Source: an uncultured Porphyromonadaceae bacterium
GTDB taxonomy: Bacteria; Bacteroidota; Bacteroidia; Bacteroidales; Muribaculaceae
NCBI GenBank assembly: GCA_900544305.1
Contig: UQUV01000001.1
Location: forward strand, 82,781-146,780
Direction of reading: 5' to 3'
DNA length: 64,000 nucleotides
Shown here: piece after piece, positions 63,936 through 64,000 of the stretch
Numbering within the stretch: position 1 is the first letter of the stretch
Layout: every line of letters starts with the position of its first letter
Notes under the pieces: generated by a model
Told to the model about the DNA's origin: nothing
Database searches by the model: none
The model's input: only the letters and a program-made list of their open reading frames with translations
Position numbers and translations under genes: made by a program

Positions 63936-64000
63936 TACAATATAACAATACTTCGGTAAAAAATTACCGAGAAATTAAAATTAAACAATAGAATCGGTGT

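Noticed and set aside
1..64000. CRISPR arrays, tRNA/rRNA genes, tmRNA, insertion sequences, prophage or integrative elements
   Set aside because: No direct-repeat arrays, transposase or integrase frames, or tRNA-like cloverleaf segments were noticed on reading through; neighbouring genes form ordinary core operons.

Overview
The window is a stretch of core chromosome from a member of the Bacteroidales. The evidence is Bacteroidota-type promoters (TTTG, 19-20 bp, TAnnTTTG) before many operons, no obvious Shine-Dalgarno sequences, a threonine operon with a phosphoglycerate-mutase-like homoserine kinase, a two-subunit methylmalonyl-CoA mutase, a Cbp1-like lipoprotein, and one secreted protein with a type IX secretion sorting domain. 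I see no rRNA or tRNA gene, CRISPR array, insertion sequence or prophage. The genus cannot be fixed by eye; a gut Bacteroidales outside or near Bacteroides is a fair guess.

Layout. 1-5100, minus strand: 5'-part of dnaG cut by the window edge, a secreted phosphodiester-glycosidase-like protein and galE. 5100-10020: a Cbp1-like lipoprotein, a LolC/E-type permease, a YIP1-like membrane protein with smpB, and a THUMP-like methyltransferase. 10360-15340: threonine operon (thrA, homoserine kinase, thrC). 15370-19660: an EamA transporter, then a Fur-family regulator, purA and a DUF1015 protein. 19720-25105, minus: TPR/PD40 protein, PHP phosphatase, metA, U32 protein and yraN. 25250-30300, minus: surA-like chaperone, OstA-like protein and mutL. 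30560-33450, minus: a small protein, an ECF sigma factor and a phosphohexomutase. 33520-38822, minus: biotin operon bioA-bioF-bioG/bioC fusion-bioD, followed by an RNase D-like exonuclease and a small membrane protein. 38900-43940, plus: lipoprotein, MBL hydrolase, lepA and nhaA. 44366-58637, minus: serC-serA, an MFS transporter, methylmalonyl-CoA mutase subunits, pgk, prfA-pyrF and rarA-fprA. 58780-63935, plus: a small barrel protein, then DPP4, an unrecognised membrane protein with a decayed Nudix-like tail, and miaA.

The theme is amino-acid, cofactor and central metabolism: aspartate-to-threonine and -methionine steps, serine from 3-phosphoglycerate, the biotin pathway without bioB, and the methylmalonyl-CoA mutase step of propionate metabolism. 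Replication, repair and translation genes (dnaG, mutL, rarA, lepA, prfA, miaA, smpB) and envelope biogenesis genes sit among them.

The least ordinary items are: a promoter-bearing dispersed repeat in at least four intergenic regions, always in one orientation relative to the gene it precedes; a promoter-plus-terminator unit with no ORF between nhaA and serA (candidate sRNA); the decayed Nudix-like membrane protein; the BioG-BioC fusion; a MetA carrying the acetyl-CoA-type Glu111; a MutL lacking the usual endonuclease glutamates; and a cluster of DnaA-box-like sequences beside galE. I did not find a clear new multi-gene defence or mobile system.
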